The position numbers were made by a program, and so were the translations under genes. From assembly GCF_030066995.1 (NCBI RefSeq), contig NZ_JASJAP010000001.1, positions 851,230-915,229 of the forward strand: a DNA stretch of 64,000 nucleotides, read 5' to 3'. The notes under the pieces were generated by a model that made no database searches, was not told the origin of the DNA, and saw only the letters and a program-made list of their open reading frames with translations. Below are positions 53,384 to 62,428 of this stretch, in pieces. Position 1 is the stretch's first letter. Each line of letters starts with the position of its first letter. Origin of the DNA: Erythrobacter sp. GTDB lineage: Bacteria > Pseudomonadota > Alphaproteobacteria > Sphingomonadales > Sphingomonadaceae.

Positions 53384-53868
53384 TCCGAGCCCTGGCCTTG
53401 ATGCTTGCGCTGCTGCTGGCGGTCCCGGCAGCGGCGCATGAGCAGAAGGTGACGATCACAACGGTTGCGCACAATCCGCGAACCGGGCTGGTTGAAGTGG
53501 TGCACCGCATCCCGCTGCACGATGCCGAACACGCTCTCAAGACGCAGGGCGACACTTCGCCCGATATCGTCAACGATATTGCCAGTCGCCGCGCCTTTGC
53601 GCGGTACGTGGCGGAGCGGTTTGCGATTGTCAGGGACGGCAAGCCAATTGCCCTCACACTGTTGGGAACCGAGATCGAGAGCGGGCGTCTCCTGGTCTTG
53701 CAAGAGGGGCCTTCGCCTGGTCGGGGGGCTGAAATATCCGTGCTCTCGAAAGTCTTGACCGATGTCTGGGCGCGTCAGGAGAACCGGGTCAACCTCGGCA
53801 CCGGCACGAGCGTCGACACCCTGATATTCGTCGCAGGCGACCGCGCCAAGACGGCTGTCCTTCCCTGA
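53380..53868 (+). CDS. DUF6702-like exported protein
   Basis: A 162-residue protein with a signal peptide (MIRALALMLALLLAVPAAAHE) and a beta-rich domain resembling DUF6702: EQKVTITTVAHNPRTGLVEV, VHRIPLHDAEHALK. The ligand or role is unknown. Its GTG start overlaps the M1 peptidase stop (GTGA), so the two are co-translated; it may assist or anchor the peptidase. Confidence 0.7.
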   Translation: MIRALALMLALLLAVPAAAHEQKVTITTVAHNPRTGLVEVVHRIPLHDAEHALKTQGDTSPDIVNDIASRRAFARYVAERFAIVRDGKPIALTLLGTEIESGRLLVLQEGPSPGRGAEISVLSKVLTDVWARQENRVNLGTGTSVDTLIFVAGDRAKTAVLP

Positions 53869-53951
53869 GCCGGGATCAGCTGCGGTTCAAGAAAGACGGC
53901 CTATCGCTTTCGAGAAGTCTGGAGCTACCAGTCATTGTACGGCGAGCGACA

Positions 53952-53974
53952 CGTTTGGCGGACAGGGTGGGATT
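53952..53974. repeat. 23-bp direct copy of the tRNA-Ser 3' end
   Basis: The bases 53952-53974 (beginning CGTTTGGCGGACAGGG) are identical to 54073-54095, which covers the CCA end, acceptor strand and part of the T arm of tRNA-Ser. The copies are 121 bases apart in the same orientation. tRNA 3' ends are favoured integration sites, so this could be a scar of a lost element or a partial duplication. Confidence 0.7.
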
Positions 53975-54076
53975 GGGCTACGCCCGTCTACGCCGCATGC
54001 GCGGCTTCGACTCCGAACCATGGGGTCTCAGCCTCACCGCAATCCACCAATCGCACCCGCCCTCGGCGAGTGCGTT

Positions 54077-54166
54077 TGGCGGACAGGGTGGGATTCGAAC
54101 CCACGAAGGGCTTGCACCCTTGCCGGTTTTCAAGACCGGTGCATTCAACCGCTCTGCCACCTGTCC
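54077..54166 (-). tRNA. tRNA-Ser (anticodon UGA)
   Basis: On the minus strand a 90-base tRNA with acceptor GGACAGG/CCTGTCC, a long variable arm typical of class II tRNAs (after ACCGG, GCAAGGGTGCAAGCCCTTCG), T arm GTGGGTTCGAATCCCAC, and encoded CCA. The anticodon loop CTTGAAA gives TGA, reading UCA-type serine codons. It is divergent from the transglycosylase gene. Confidence 0.96.
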
Positions 54167-54278
54167 GCGCGCGCGATTTCGTCAGCGCGGCCAGTAGCCG
54201 GACCGATCGCCGCGCTCAAGCCCCGTGTGATCAAACCGCCTCTTGGCCCGCGCCTAGAAATGTGAGAACCCGCCGATT

Positions 54279-55316
54279 ATGCTTCGTTTTATCCCGTTTC
54301 GCCTCGCGGCCCTTGCTCTCCTCAGCCTCACCGCAACCGGCCCCGCTCACGCCCAGGTCGAGGCCCGCGACGGCATCGCCTTCGACGCTTATATCGAGCT
54401 GCTCAAGGCCCGCGCGCGAGCCGAAGGGGTGCAAGAGAGCACCTTGGAGCGTATGAGTGCGGGTCTGACGCCGAACGCGCGCGTCATTCGCCTCGATCAG
54501 GGGCAGCCGGGCAAGCCGACAAAGCGCGGCTACCCCGACCTTGCGCCTTACATTGCAACCCATGTGAACTCGACGCGGGTTTCCGGAGGCCGATCGGTAT
54601 ACCGTGCGAACCGCACCCGTCTGGCGCGTATCGAACAGGAAACGGGCGTACCGGCCTCGATCATCGTTGCAATCTTTGGGCATGAGACAAGCTATGGCCG
54701 GATCAAGGGCGGCTTCGATCTATCGCGCTCGCTTGCAACCCTAGCCTGGGAAGGGCGTCGGCGTGAGCTGTTTGCAGGCGAGTGGGTGGCTTTGATGAAG
54801 GTCGCCGAACGCGGCTTCTCGCGCGGTGAGCTTGTCGGCAGCTACGCGGGCGCGTTTGGCAACCCCCAATTCCTGCCCTCGGTCTATCTGCGCCTCGCAA
54901 CGGATGGGGATGGCGATGGCCGCGCGAACATCTTCACCAACCGCGCGGACACCTTCGCATCCATCGCCGCCTACTTCAAAGACGCGGGCTGGCGCAGCGG
55001 ACAGCCCTGGGGTGTGCGCGCGAATGTGCCAGCGGACTTCGATGTGGACGCTCATAAGACCAAGCTCTCGGCTCGCGTGTGTCCGCGCGTTCACGAACGC
55101 CACAGTCAGTGGAAGACCGTGCGCGAATGGCGCGCGCTGGGCGTAGAGCCACGCCGGACGCTGGCGGATGACACGCTGGTCTCGCTGTTTCAGCCCGATG
55201 GCCCCGGCAAGCCCGCCTGGCTCTTGACCGGCAATTACCGCGTGATCCTCGAATACAATTGTTCCAATTATTATGCGATGAGCGTTGGCCTCCTCGCCGA
55301 TGAAATCGTGAACTAA
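54279..55316 (+). CDS. lytic murein transglycosylase, MltB type
   Basis: A 345-residue exported enzyme that cleaves peptidoglycan glycan strands to 1,6-anhydro ends. Signal peptide 1-26 (ALLSLTATGPAHAQ). The catalytic glutamate is E136 in GHETSYGR, followed by GSYAGAFGNPQFLPS (typical MltB block GSYAGAMGxPQF) and the late block SCNSY-like EYNCSNYYAMSVG. No lipobox, so soluble periplasmic. It begins the envelope-linked run with dacC next. Confidence 0.9.
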   Translation: MLRFIPFRLAALALLSLTATGPAHAQVEARDGIAFDAYIELLKARARAEGVQESTLERMSAGLTPNARVIRLDQGQPGKPTKRGYPDLAPYIATHVNSTRVSGGRSVYRANRTRLARIEQETGVPASIIVAIFGHETSYGRIKGGFDLSRSLATLAWEGRRRELFAGEWVALMKVAERGFSRGELVGSYAGAFGNPQFLPSVYLRLATDGDGDGRANIFTNRADTFASIAAYFKDAGWRSGQPWGVRANVPADFDVDAHKTKLSARVCPRVHERHSQWKTVREWRALGVEPRRTLADDTLVSLFQPDGPGKPAWLLTGNYRVILEYNCSNYYAMSVGLLADEIVN

Positions 55317-55366
55317 GCGGTGGACGCGCCTCGCTAACCGCGCCCTGGGGCCCTATATTCCCAAGC

Positions 55367-56542
55367 ATGAGATCACCCGTGTCCATACGATTGCGAGCGC
55401 TCGCGGCGATCGTTGCTGGGGCAGTTCTGGCCGCTCCGCTGAGTGCGAAAGCGCCGGATGCCTCGCCCTTCTCTGTAAATCCCGACATCCCTGTCGCGCT
55501 CCTTGTCGACGCGGACACGGGCCAGGTTCTGTTCGAGCGCGGAGCTTCGCGGCGTTTCGTCCCGGCATCGGTTACCAAGGTCATGACGCTCTACACCGCG
55601 TTCGAAATGATCGAAGACGGTGAGCTCGACCTCAAACAGTCGCTGACGGTGAGTCCGGAAGCCTGGAGGCAGTGGCGCGGCAAGGGGTCGACCATGTTCC
55701 TCAATGCAGGCGACCGTGTCGGGCTGCCTGATCTGCTGACGGGTATTGCGACCGTCTCCGCCAACGATGCCTCCTTTGTTCTGGCGCAAGGAGCGTCGGG
55801 CTCTGTCGAGAACTGGACCGCGCAAATGAACGCCAAAGCGCGCGCGATCGGCATGACCCAAAGCCATTTTGCAACGCCCAATGGCTGGCCCGACGAAGGC
55901 CGCACCTTCACCAGCGCGGGCGACCTCGCAACGCTCGCCCGCGCGCTCTATCGTGAGCATCCCCGATCCGTGGCGCGGTTCATAGGGCGCGCGCAGTTTC
56001 GCTATGGCGGTATCACACAAAGCAACCGCGATCCGATGCTGGGAGAGGTGGACGGGGCCGACGGGCTCAAGACAGGGTACACCAATCAAGCGGGATACAC
56101 CTATCTGGGCAGCGCAAAACGGGGCGAGCAACGTCTGATCGTCGTTATCGCTGGCAGCCCGCGCAGCGCGGATCGCGCCAAGGCGGCGCGCGATCTGATC
56201 GAATGGGGCTTTGCGGACTTCGAACGCAGGGAGATATTCGCCGACGGCGCGGTTGTCGGCGCAGCGCGGGTCCAGAACGGCTCGCATCGCCGCGTGGATC
56301 TTGTGACCGATCGCCCGGTTGCAATCAACCTCCCGCAAGGGGCGGGGGAGAGCCTTGCCATGACCATCCGATACGACGGACCGCTGCGCGCGCCGTTTCC
56401 GGCCGGGGCAGCGATTGCGACGCTTGAGATCACCGCGCCCGGTATTGCCCCCGCGCGCGTGCCTCTGTTTGCTGGACACTCGGTGGAAAAGGCGAACTGG
56501 CTCGATCGGATCGTCAACGCGGTGGCCAGGTGGCTGGGATGA
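55367..56542 (+). CDS. dacC: D-alanyl-D-alanine carboxypeptidase (PBP5/6 type)
   Basis: Low-molecular-weight penicillin-binding protein that trims the terminal D-alanine of peptidoglycan stem peptides. It has 391 residues with a signal peptide (to about 27) and S11-type active-site motifs: S68xxK71 (PASVTKVM), S131-A-N133 (TVSAND) and KTG in LKTGYTNQAGYT. A C-terminal amphipathic segment (LDRIVNAVARWLG) may anchor it to the membrane. The stop overlaps the tmk start by 4 bases, unusual company for an envelope enzyme but common in alphaproteobacteria. The letter of the dac symbol is a guess. Confidence 0.9.
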   Translation: MRSPVSIRLRALAAIVAGAVLAAPLSAKAPDASPFSVNPDIPVALLVDADTGQVLFERGASRRFVPASVTKVMTLYTAFEMIEDGELDLKQSLTVSPEAWRQWRGKGSTMFLNAGDRVGLPDLLTGIATVSANDASFVLAQGASGSVENWTAQMNAKARAIGMTQSHFATPNGWPDEGRTFTSAGDLATLARALYREHPRSVARFIGRAQFRYGGITQSNRDPMLGEVDGADGLKTGYTNQAGYTYLGSAKRGEQRLIVVIAGSPRSADRAKAARDLIEWGFADFERREIFADGAVVGAARVQNGSHRRVDLVTDRPVAINLPQGAGESLAMTIRYDGPLRAPFPAGAAIATLEITAPGIAPARVPLFAGHSVEKANWLDRIVNAVARWLG

Positions 56543-57195
56543 GCGGGGCAGCGCGCCGCGGTGTCTTCATCGCCTTTGAGGGAGGAGAGGGCGCGGGCAA
56601 GTCGACGCAGGCGCGACTTCTCGCCGAAGCTTTGCGCGCGCGGGGGTATGAGGTGGACGTGACGCGCGAGCCGGGTGGCACGCCGGGCGCTGAAGCCATC
56701 CGCGCGCTGCTGCTCGATCCGCCAGAGGGGACGAGCTGGGGGCCGCAGGCCGAAGCGTTGCTGTTCGCAGCGGCCCGCGCCGATCATGTCGCGCAGCGCA
56801 TTCGGCCTGCTCTCGAGCGAGGCGCGTGGGTCCTGTGCGACCGGTTTGTGGATTCAAGCCGCGCCTATCAGGGCGGAGCCGGAGGGCTGGGCGACGAAGC
56901 GATCTGTCGGCTTCACGCATTCGGCAGCGACGGTATTCGCCCTGACCTTACGCTTCTGATCGTGACAGACAGTGAGGTCGCTCGCACGCGTCTGCTCGAC
57001 CGCGACGGTGATACGAGCGATGCTATTGGAGGGCGAAGCGCCGCGTATCACGACCAAGTGGCGGCTGCATTCCAGGCTCTGGCCAAAGCCGATCCGGACG
57101 GGTTCGCTGTCATCGACGGGGAGGGCTCTGCACTAGAGGTGCAGGCGCGGATCGCCGCCGCTGTCGATCGGCGATTTGGCAGCGACCTGTCATGA
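56539..57195 (+). CDS. tmk: thymidylate kinase
   Basis: Phosphorylates dTMP to dTDP. It has 218 residues from the ATG at 56539, which overlaps the dacC stop (ATGA). P-loop FEGGEGAGKST (13-23), DR motif in LCDRFVDSSRAYQGG, and the lid region ARTRLLDRDGDTSDAIGG. It overlaps holB by 4 bases, so dacC-tmk-holB are coupled. Confidence 0.95.
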   Translation: MSGAARRGVFIAFEGGEGAGKSTQARLLAEALRARGYEVDVTREPGGTPGAEAIRALLLDPPEGTSWGPQAEALLFAAARADHVAQRIRPALERGAWVLCDRFVDSSRAYQGGAGGLGDEAICRLHAFGSDGIRPDLTLLIVTDSEVARTRLLDRDGDTSDAIGGRSAAYHDQVAAAFQALAKADPDGFAVIDGEGSALEVQARIAAAVDRRFGSDLS

Positions 57196-58151
57196 GCCGG
57201 TGGCCCAACCACGATGGCCCCTGGCGCGAATGGCGCAGCGCACTGAGTGGCTCACGCATGCACCACGGCTGGATCCTAGCGGGCAAGGCTGGGCTCGGGA
57301 AACGCGAGTTCGCGCACGCGGCGGCGCGCGAACTGGTCGCGGAACCCGGCGCGGCGCAACCGGGCGAACACCCCGATATTCTTCACGTCACTTTCGGACC
57401 GAAGGACGACAAGGAAGAGCGCAAGCGCGAAAACGGGAAGCCCTATGAACTTTCAAGAGTGATCCGGGTGCGCGAAATCCGCGCAATGCAGCGGCGGCTG
57501 ACGACACGGCCGACCTTGGGGCGCCGGCGCGCGATCGTCATCGACCCGGCTGACGACATGAACACCGAAGCGGCCAACGCGCTCTTGAAGAGCCTTGAAG
57601 AACCGCCCGAAGGCACGTTTTTCTTGCTGGTGACCCATCGCCCCTCACGGCTGTTGCCCACTATTCGTTCGCGTTGCCGAGTGCTCCGCTTCCGATCGCT
57701 GAGCGAAGACGAACTTGCCGCCATGCTGGCCGAGGAAGGGTTTGCGCCCGACCCCGCCGCCTTGCACGCAGCGGGCGGCTCGTACGGCGCGGCGGTGCGC
57801 TTTGTTGAAGAGGATCTCGCGCCGATCGCGCGCATGATCGACGGATTGCTCACAGTTGGCGATCCCGGCTTTGTCGCACGGTCCGAGCTGTCTCGGCTTA
57901 TCGGCGCTAGAGCCGACCGTGCTCGCGTCCAGGCCGTGTTCGACCTGGCTCAGGGCATGACCGCAGAACGCGCCCGGCGAGCCGAAACCAAACGCTTGCG
58001 CGCGGCGCTGATCGATGCACACCAGCGGCTCGCCAAGCTGGCCGCGCAGGCGCCGACGCACAATTACGATCCCGGCCTTCTCACGCTCGAAATCGGCACC
58101 TTGCTTGTCTCAGCGCACGCAGCTAGCGAGCCAGCCCATGGCTCACACTGA
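57192..58151 (+). CDS. holB: DNA polymerase III subunit delta'
   Basis: Clamp-loader subunit, 319 residues. A degenerate P-loop GKAGLGKREF, sensor-like EAANALLKSLEEPPEGTFF and the SRC motif (IRSRCRVLRF) are present. The usual zinc-binding cysteine cluster is missing: the region between about residues 55 and 90 is replaced by a charged loop (FGPKDDKEERKRENGKP), as in other alphaproteobacterial delta' proteins. It overlaps metG by 14 bases. Confidence 0.9.
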   Translation: MSRWPNHDGPWREWRSALSGSRMHHGWILAGKAGLGKREFAHAAARELVAEPGAAQPGEHPDILHVTFGPKDDKEERKRENGKPYELSRVIRVREIRAMQRRLTTRPTLGRRRAIVIDPADDMNTEAANALLKSLEEPPEGTFFLLVTHRPSRLLPTIRSRCRVLRFRSLSEDELAAMLAEEGFAPDPAALHAAGGSYGAAVRFVEEDLAPIARMIDGLLTVGDPGFVARSELSRLIGARADRARVQAVFDLAQGMTAERARRAETKRLRAALIDAHQRLAKLAAQAPTHNYDPGLLTLEIGTLLVSAHAASEPAHGSH

Positions 58152-59712
58152 CACCTCGCCCTATTACATCACGACGGCCATCAGCTATCCCAACGGCCGC
58201 CCGCATATCGGGCACGCCTATGAGGCGATTGCGGCGGACGTGATCGCGCGCTTCCAGCGCCTTCGCGGGCGGACGGTACGCTTTCAGACGGGCACCGATG
58301 AGCATGGGCTCAAAATGGCTCGCAAGGCCGAAGAACAGGGCCGCACCGCGCGCGACCTGGCGGACGAGATGTCGGGCTATTTCCAGGAAATGTGCGACGC
58401 TTTGAACGTCGGTTACGACCGCTTCATCCGCACGGTCGAGGCAGACCACCATCGCGCCAGCCAAGCGATTTGGCGGCGCATGGAGGCCGCTGGCGATCTG
58501 TATCTCGACCGCTATGAAGGCTGGTACTCGGTGCGGGACGAGGCCTATTACGACGAAAGCGAGCTTGTCGAAGGGGAGGGCGGCGCAAAGCTCTCGCCCC
58601 AGAACACTCCGGTCGAATGGACGGTTGAAGAAAGCTGGTTCTTCCGACTTTCGAAGTACGAAGAGCCGCTGCTCGAGCTGCTGAAATCACCGGGCTTTCT
58701 TGAGCCGGCCAGTCGCCGCAACGAGATGATTGCCTTTGTCGAGCAGGGTTTGCGCGATCTTTCGGTCAGCCGCACCAGCTTTGACTGGGGCGTGAAGGTG
58801 CCCAACTCGGACAACCATGTCATGTATGTCTGGGTCGACGCGCTGACGAACTATCTGACCGGGCTCGGCTTTCCCGATGACACCGCAATGATGCGCGATT
58901 TCTGGCCGGCCGACCTGCATCTGATCGGCAAGGATATCGTGCGGTTTCACACGATTTACTGGCCCGCTTTCCTGATGAGCGCGGATCTGCCGCTGCCAAA
59001 GAAGGTGTTCGGCCACGGTTTTCTGCTCGCGCGCGGTGGCGAGAAGATGAGCAAGAGCCTTGGAAATGTCGTCGACCCGCTTGAACTGGCCAACACTTTC
59101 GGGATCGATGCCTTGCGCTACTTTCTCCTGCGCGAAGTCGCGTTTGGACAGGACGGTAGTTATTCGCCCGAGGCAATCGTAACGCGCGCCAACGCGGAGC
59201 TGGCCAACAGCTTTGGCAATCTGGCGCAGCGCACCTTGTCCATGATCTTCAAGAACATGGACGGCACGCTTGAAGCCTTCGAGACGAGCGACGTGGACGA
59301 TGCGCTTTTGGGCGAAGTCGCCGATGCCTGCCGAAACGTCCTGCCGGATGAATTCGAGAAACTCGCCTTCTCCAACGGAATCGAAGCGTGGATGCGCGCC
59401 GTTTATGCGTGCAACCAGTATGTCGACGAACAGGCCCCATGGACGCTCAAGAAGACGGATCCCGAGCGGATGAAGGTGGTCCTGCAAACGCTCTTCGTGG
59501 CCTTGCGCGACCTTGCCGTCGCGATCCAGCCCGTGGTCCCGGAAAAGGCCGCCGCTCTGCTCGATCAGATGGGCGTGCCTCAAGGGCAGCGATCTTACGC
59601 CGATCTGGCCGATACCCAATGGTTTCAGCGCCTCGTTGAGGCCGGCTTTGCACTTCAAAAGCCCCAGGGCATCTTTCCGCGACTGGAACTGCCGGACGAG
59701 GCTGAGGTTTAA
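58138..59712 (+). CDS. metG: methionyl-tRNA synthetase
   Basis: Class I synthetase, 524 residues. HIGH is at 23-26 (PNGRPHIGHAYEAI), KMSKS at 303-307 (GGEKMSKSLGN). It lacks the C-terminal dimerisation extension of E. coli MetRS and is the shorter type usual in alphaproteobacteria. I chose the ATG at 58138 (MAHTDTSPYY) over the earlier in-frame start inside holB. tatD follows 6 bases after the stop. Confidence 0.95.
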   Translation: MAHTDTSPYYITTAISYPNGRPHIGHAYEAIAADVIARFQRLRGRTVRFQTGTDEHGLKMARKAEEQGRTARDLADEMSGYFQEMCDALNVGYDRFIRTVEADHHRASQAIWRRMEAAGDLYLDRYEGWYSVRDEAYYDESELVEGEGGAKLSPQNTPVEWTVEESWFFRLSKYEEPLLELLKSPGFLEPASRRNEMIAFVEQGLRDLSVSRTSFDWGVKVPNSDNHVMYVWVDALTNYLTGLGFPDDTAMMRDFWPADLHLIGKDIVRFHTIYWPAFLMSADLPLPKKVFGHGFLLARGGEKMSKSLGNVVDPLELANTFGIDALRYFLLREVAFGQDGSYSPEAIVTRANAELANSFGNLAQRTLSMIFKNMDGTLEAFETSDVDDALLGEVADACRNVLPDEFEKLAFSNGIEAWMRAVYACNQYVDEQAPWTLKKTDPERMKVVLQTLFVALRDLAVAIQPVVPEKAAALLDQMGVPQGQRSYADLADTQWFQRLVEAGFALQKPQGIFPRLELPDEAEV

Positions 59713-59718
59713 GGAACC

Positions 59719-60495
59719 ATGCTGATCGATAGCCACTGCCACCTTGAGTATGAGGGCCTTGTTGAAGACCAGGCCGGTGTTCTGGCGCGCGCGCGCGCGG
59801 CTGGGGTGGGGGCCTTTCTCAATATCTCGACCAAGCAGAGCGAGTGGGAGCGGGTCGTTGGCACGGCCACGCGCGAAAGCGATGTGTTTGCAAGCGTGGG
59901 CATCCACCCCCATGAGGCCGACCAGCACGCCGACCTTGGGCGCGAGGCGCTGCTTGCCGCTAGCGAGAACAAACGGGTCATCGGCATCGGGGAAACCGGT
60001 CTCGACTATTTCTACGAGCATTCCGATCGCGAGACGCAGAAGCGGCTGTTTAGAGTGCACATCGATGTTGCGCGAGAGACCGGGCTGCCGCTCATCATCC
60101 ACACCCGCGATGCTGAGGCCGACACGTACCAGATCCTTGAAGAGGAGATGGAGAAGGGCGCCTTTCCCGCGCTCATCCACTGCTTTACCGCATCGGATGA
60201 ATTTGGTGCGAAGGTGCTCGATCTTGGTCTGACGATCTCGATCTCGGGCATCGTGACATTCAAGAACGCAAAAGCGCTCCAGGAAACGGCCGCCAAAGTG
60301 CCCGCTGATCGGCTCATGGTCGAAACCGACAGCCCGTTCCTCGCGCCTGTTCCGCATCGCGGGAAGAAGTGCGAGCCGGCCTATGTGGCGGACACGGCGC
60401 GGTTTGTCGCGGACCTGCGCGGTGTCGAGCCGGATCGGCTCGCAGAGCAAACCAGCGCGAACTTCATGAGCCTGTTCACCAGGGCGACGCTGTGA
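59719..60495 (+). CDS. tatD: TatD family metal-dependent hydrolase
   Basis: A 258-residue metal-dependent hydrolase, TIM barrel; the E. coli relatives are DNases linked to DNA repair. Metal ligands: H6 and H8 (IDSHCHLE), a glutamate in GIGETGLDYFYE, histidines in LIIHTRDAE and IHCFTASD, and an aspartate in MVETDSPFL. The length and the tail (TSANFMSLF) fit the YcfH/TatD group. In the metG-tatD-MBL order typical of the lineage. Confidence 0.9.
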   Translation: MLIDSHCHLEYEGLVEDQAGVLARARAAGVGAFLNISTKQSEWERVVGTATRESDVFASVGIHPHEADQHADLGREALLAASENKRVIGIGETGLDYFYEHSDRETQKRLFRVHIDVARETGLPLIIHTRDAEADTYQILEEEMEKGAFPALIHCFTASDEFGAKVLDLGLTISISGIVTFKNAKALQETAAKVPADRLMVETDSPFLAPVPHRGKKCEPAYVADTARFVADLRGVEPDRLAEQTSANFMSLFTRATL

Positions 60496-60505
60496 GCGTT
60501 TCGCT

Positions 60506-61288
60506 GTGAAGGTGGTCATACTGGGCTCTGGCACCTCGACCGGAGTGCCACGGATAGGAGGCGAGGACGGCACCGGCGATTGGGGCCTTTGCGACCCCGA
60601 AGAACCGCGCAACCGCCGCACGCGCGTCTCGATCTTGGTGGAAAGCGACGAGGGCGCTCGACTGCTGGTCGACACCTCCTCTGACTGCCGCGCCCAATTG
60701 CTCGCCAATCGCATCAACCGCATCGACGGTGTCTTCTGGACGCATGACCACGCCGATCATTGCCACGGCATCGATGATCTGCGGGTGCTGCGCTACGGAC
60801 GCGGCGGTCCCATTCCGGGCTACGCGCACACCGAAACTGTCAGAAGGCTCCGGCAAAGATTTGGTTACGTCTTCGCGGGACAGGATGGCTATCCGACGAT
60901 CGCTACGCTTGAGACACTCGATCGCCTGAAGATGGTGGCCGGGTTCGCAGTGGAATGGTGCCAGATGGAACATGGCCCGGGCGAGACCACCGCCTATCGC
61001 TTTGAGGCCGACACAAAATCGATTGCGTACACCACGGATTTCAGCGCAATATCCGATGACATGGTCGATTTGTGCGAGGATGTTGACGTGCTTGTGTGCG
61101 ACTGCTTGCGCCGAGAGCCGCATCCCAGCCACGCGCATCTGGCCATGGCACTCGAACTTGGCGAACGCAGCGGCGCGAAACGGTTGGTCCTCAGCCATCT
61201 CGACAAGAGCATGGATTACCGCACCCTTTGCGACGAGGTGCCCGGGCATGTGACCGTCGGTTACGATGGGCTGGAGATCGCCGCATGA
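60506..61288 (+). CDS. MBL-fold metallo-hydrolase (PhnP-like)
   Basis: A 260-residue metallo-beta-lactamase fold hydrolase of the PhnP/lactonase-like branch. HxHxDH is intact (WTHDHADHCHGIDDLR), with SGTSTGVPRIG near the start and LVLSHLDKSMDYRTL near the end. The substrate is unknown; PhnP-like enzymes act on cyclic ribose phosphates or on nucleic-acid ends. The start is a GTG at 60506. It overlaps the small membrane gene by 4 bases. Confidence 0.82.
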   Translation: MKVVILGSGTSTGVPRIGGEDGTGDWGLCDPEEPRNRRTRVSILVESDEGARLLVDTSSDCRAQLLANRINRIDGVFWTHDHADHCHGIDDLRVLRYGRGGPIPGYAHTETVRRLRQRFGYVFAGQDGYPTIATLETLDRLKMVAGFAVEWCQMEHGPGETTAYRFEADTKSIAYTTDFSAISDDMVDLCEDVDVLVCDCLRREPHPSHAHLAMALELGERSGAKRLVLSHLDKSMDYRTLCDEVPGHVTVGYDGLEIAA

Positions 61289-61461
61289 ACGATGCAACCG
61301 TCATCTCGCTGATCGCCATGGTGGGGTGGCTTATAGTGGTCAGCGCCGGTTTCGCCTCCTATCGCCTGAGCTGGGGCAAGACCGTTCAGCTGGCACTCGT
61401 TTGGGTTGCGATCTTTGGTGGATTGTTCCTTCTGGCAAGGCTTCTTGGACTGACGCTATGA
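61285..61461 (+). CDS. small two-helix membrane protein
   Basis: A 58-residue protein with two hydrophobic segments (VISLIAMVGWLIVVSAGFA and LALVWVAIFGGLFLLARLLG) joined by YRLSWGKTVQ. The ATG overlaps the stop of the MBL gene (ATGA). Homologous small proteins occur after this MBL gene in related genomes as far as I recall. Function unknown. Confidence 0.6.
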   Translation: MNDATVISLIAMVGWLIVVSAGFASYRLSWGKTVQLALVWVAIFGGLFLLARLLGLTL

Positions 61462-61520
61462 GGGGTTTAGTTGATCAAAGGCATCCGAGGGATGGTATGA
61501 ACGAGCTCCGCAGCCTGCTT

Positions 61521-61545
61521 TATATTTTAACATAATATATATTAT
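61521..61545. promoter_or_regulatory. AT-rich palindromic stretch before mazG
   Basis: A 25-base run with almost no G or C. It contains ATAATATATATTAT (61532-61545), a perfect 14-base palindrome, in a GC-rich chromosome. It lies 75 bases before mazG. It may be an AT-rich promoter element or a regulator site; the next strand shows nothing else in the 158-base gap. Confidence 0.35.
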
Positions 61546-61619
61546 CCATCTGACTCATCGAGCTTAGCGATGGCGCGTCAGACCAGCATCAGACCAGCGA
61601 AAGCCGCCAAACCCACCCA

Positions 61620-62420
61620 ATGACCAAACCCGCCCCATCCGACCCTGAGACCACAACGAGGCAGCTCCAGCGTCTGCTCGCCATCATGGCCCGGTTACGC
61701 GATCCGGTTAGCGGCTGCGAATGGGACCGCGCGCAGGATTTTGCCAGCATCGCGCCGTACACGATCGAGGAAGCCTACGAAGTCGCCGACGCCATCGAGC
61801 GCGAGGACATGGACGATCTGCGCGGCGAACTCGGCGATCTGCTGCTTCAGGTGGTGTTTCATTCGCGCATGGCCGAAGAAGCCGGGCTGTTCGCCTTCGC
61901 AGACGTCGCCCAAGCCATTTCGGACAAGATGGAGCGCCGCCACCCGCATATCTTTGGCACCGAAGGTGGACACATGGACACCGCGCGCTGGGAGGATCTC
62001 AAGGCAGCCGAGCGCGAAGACAGCGGCTCGACCAGCGCGCTCGATGGTGTCGCGAAGGCTCTGCCCGCGCTGTTGCGCTCGGAGAAACTGCAAAAACGCG
62101 CCGCGCGCGCTGGGTTTGAATGGCCCGATATCAAAGGGCCACTCGACAAACTTCAGGAAGAGCTTGAAGAGCTCGAATACGCCAGCGAGGCCGAACGCGA
62201 ACTCGAAGCGGGCGATGTCCTGTTCGTCATGGTCAACATCATCCGCCGCTATGGCGTGGATCCGGAACAGGCGCTCAAGGCCTCCAACGAAAAATTCGAA
62301 CGCCGCTTCCGCGAGATGGAAGCGCTCGCCAAGGCCGATGGAAACGATTTCCAGGCGCTTTCTCTCGAAGACCAGGAGGAATACTGGCAACGCGTCAAGC
62401 GCGCTGAGAAAAACGCCTGA
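61620..62420 (+). CDS. mazG: nucleoside triphosphate pyrophosphohydrolase MazG
   Basis: Hydrolyses (d)NTPs to monophosphates, limiting aberrant nucleotides. It has 266 residues with two MazG domains. The metal motif is intact in the first (EEAYEVADAIEREDMDDLRGELGD) and is similar in the second (EELEELEYASEAERELEAGD). The block CEWDRAQDFASIAPYTIEE is typical. It is convergent with hflX, with 8 bases between the stops. Confidence 0.94.
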   Translation: MTKPAPSDPETTTRQLQRLLAIMARLRDPVSGCEWDRAQDFASIAPYTIEEAYEVADAIEREDMDDLRGELGDLLLQVVFHSRMAEEAGLFAFADVAQAISDKMERRHPHIFGTEGGHMDTARWEDLKAAEREDSGSTSALDGVAKALPALLRSEKLQKRAARAGFEWPDIKGPLDKLQEELEELEYASEAERELEAGDVLFVMVNIIRRYGVDPEQALKASNEKFERRFREMEALAKADGNDFQALSLEDQEEYWQRVKRAEKNA

Positions 62421-62428
62421 TTACAGCG

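Noticed and set aside
58687..60723. A 678-codon minus-strand frame spanning metG and tatD
   Set aside because: It lies wholly across two well-supported genes on the other strand and shows no recognisable domain; it is a shadow in GC-rich DNA.
61459..61535. A 25-codon frame overlapping the small membrane gene by ATGA
   Set aside because: Too short to support, ends inside the AT-rich stretch, no conserved feature; the overlap is probably chance.
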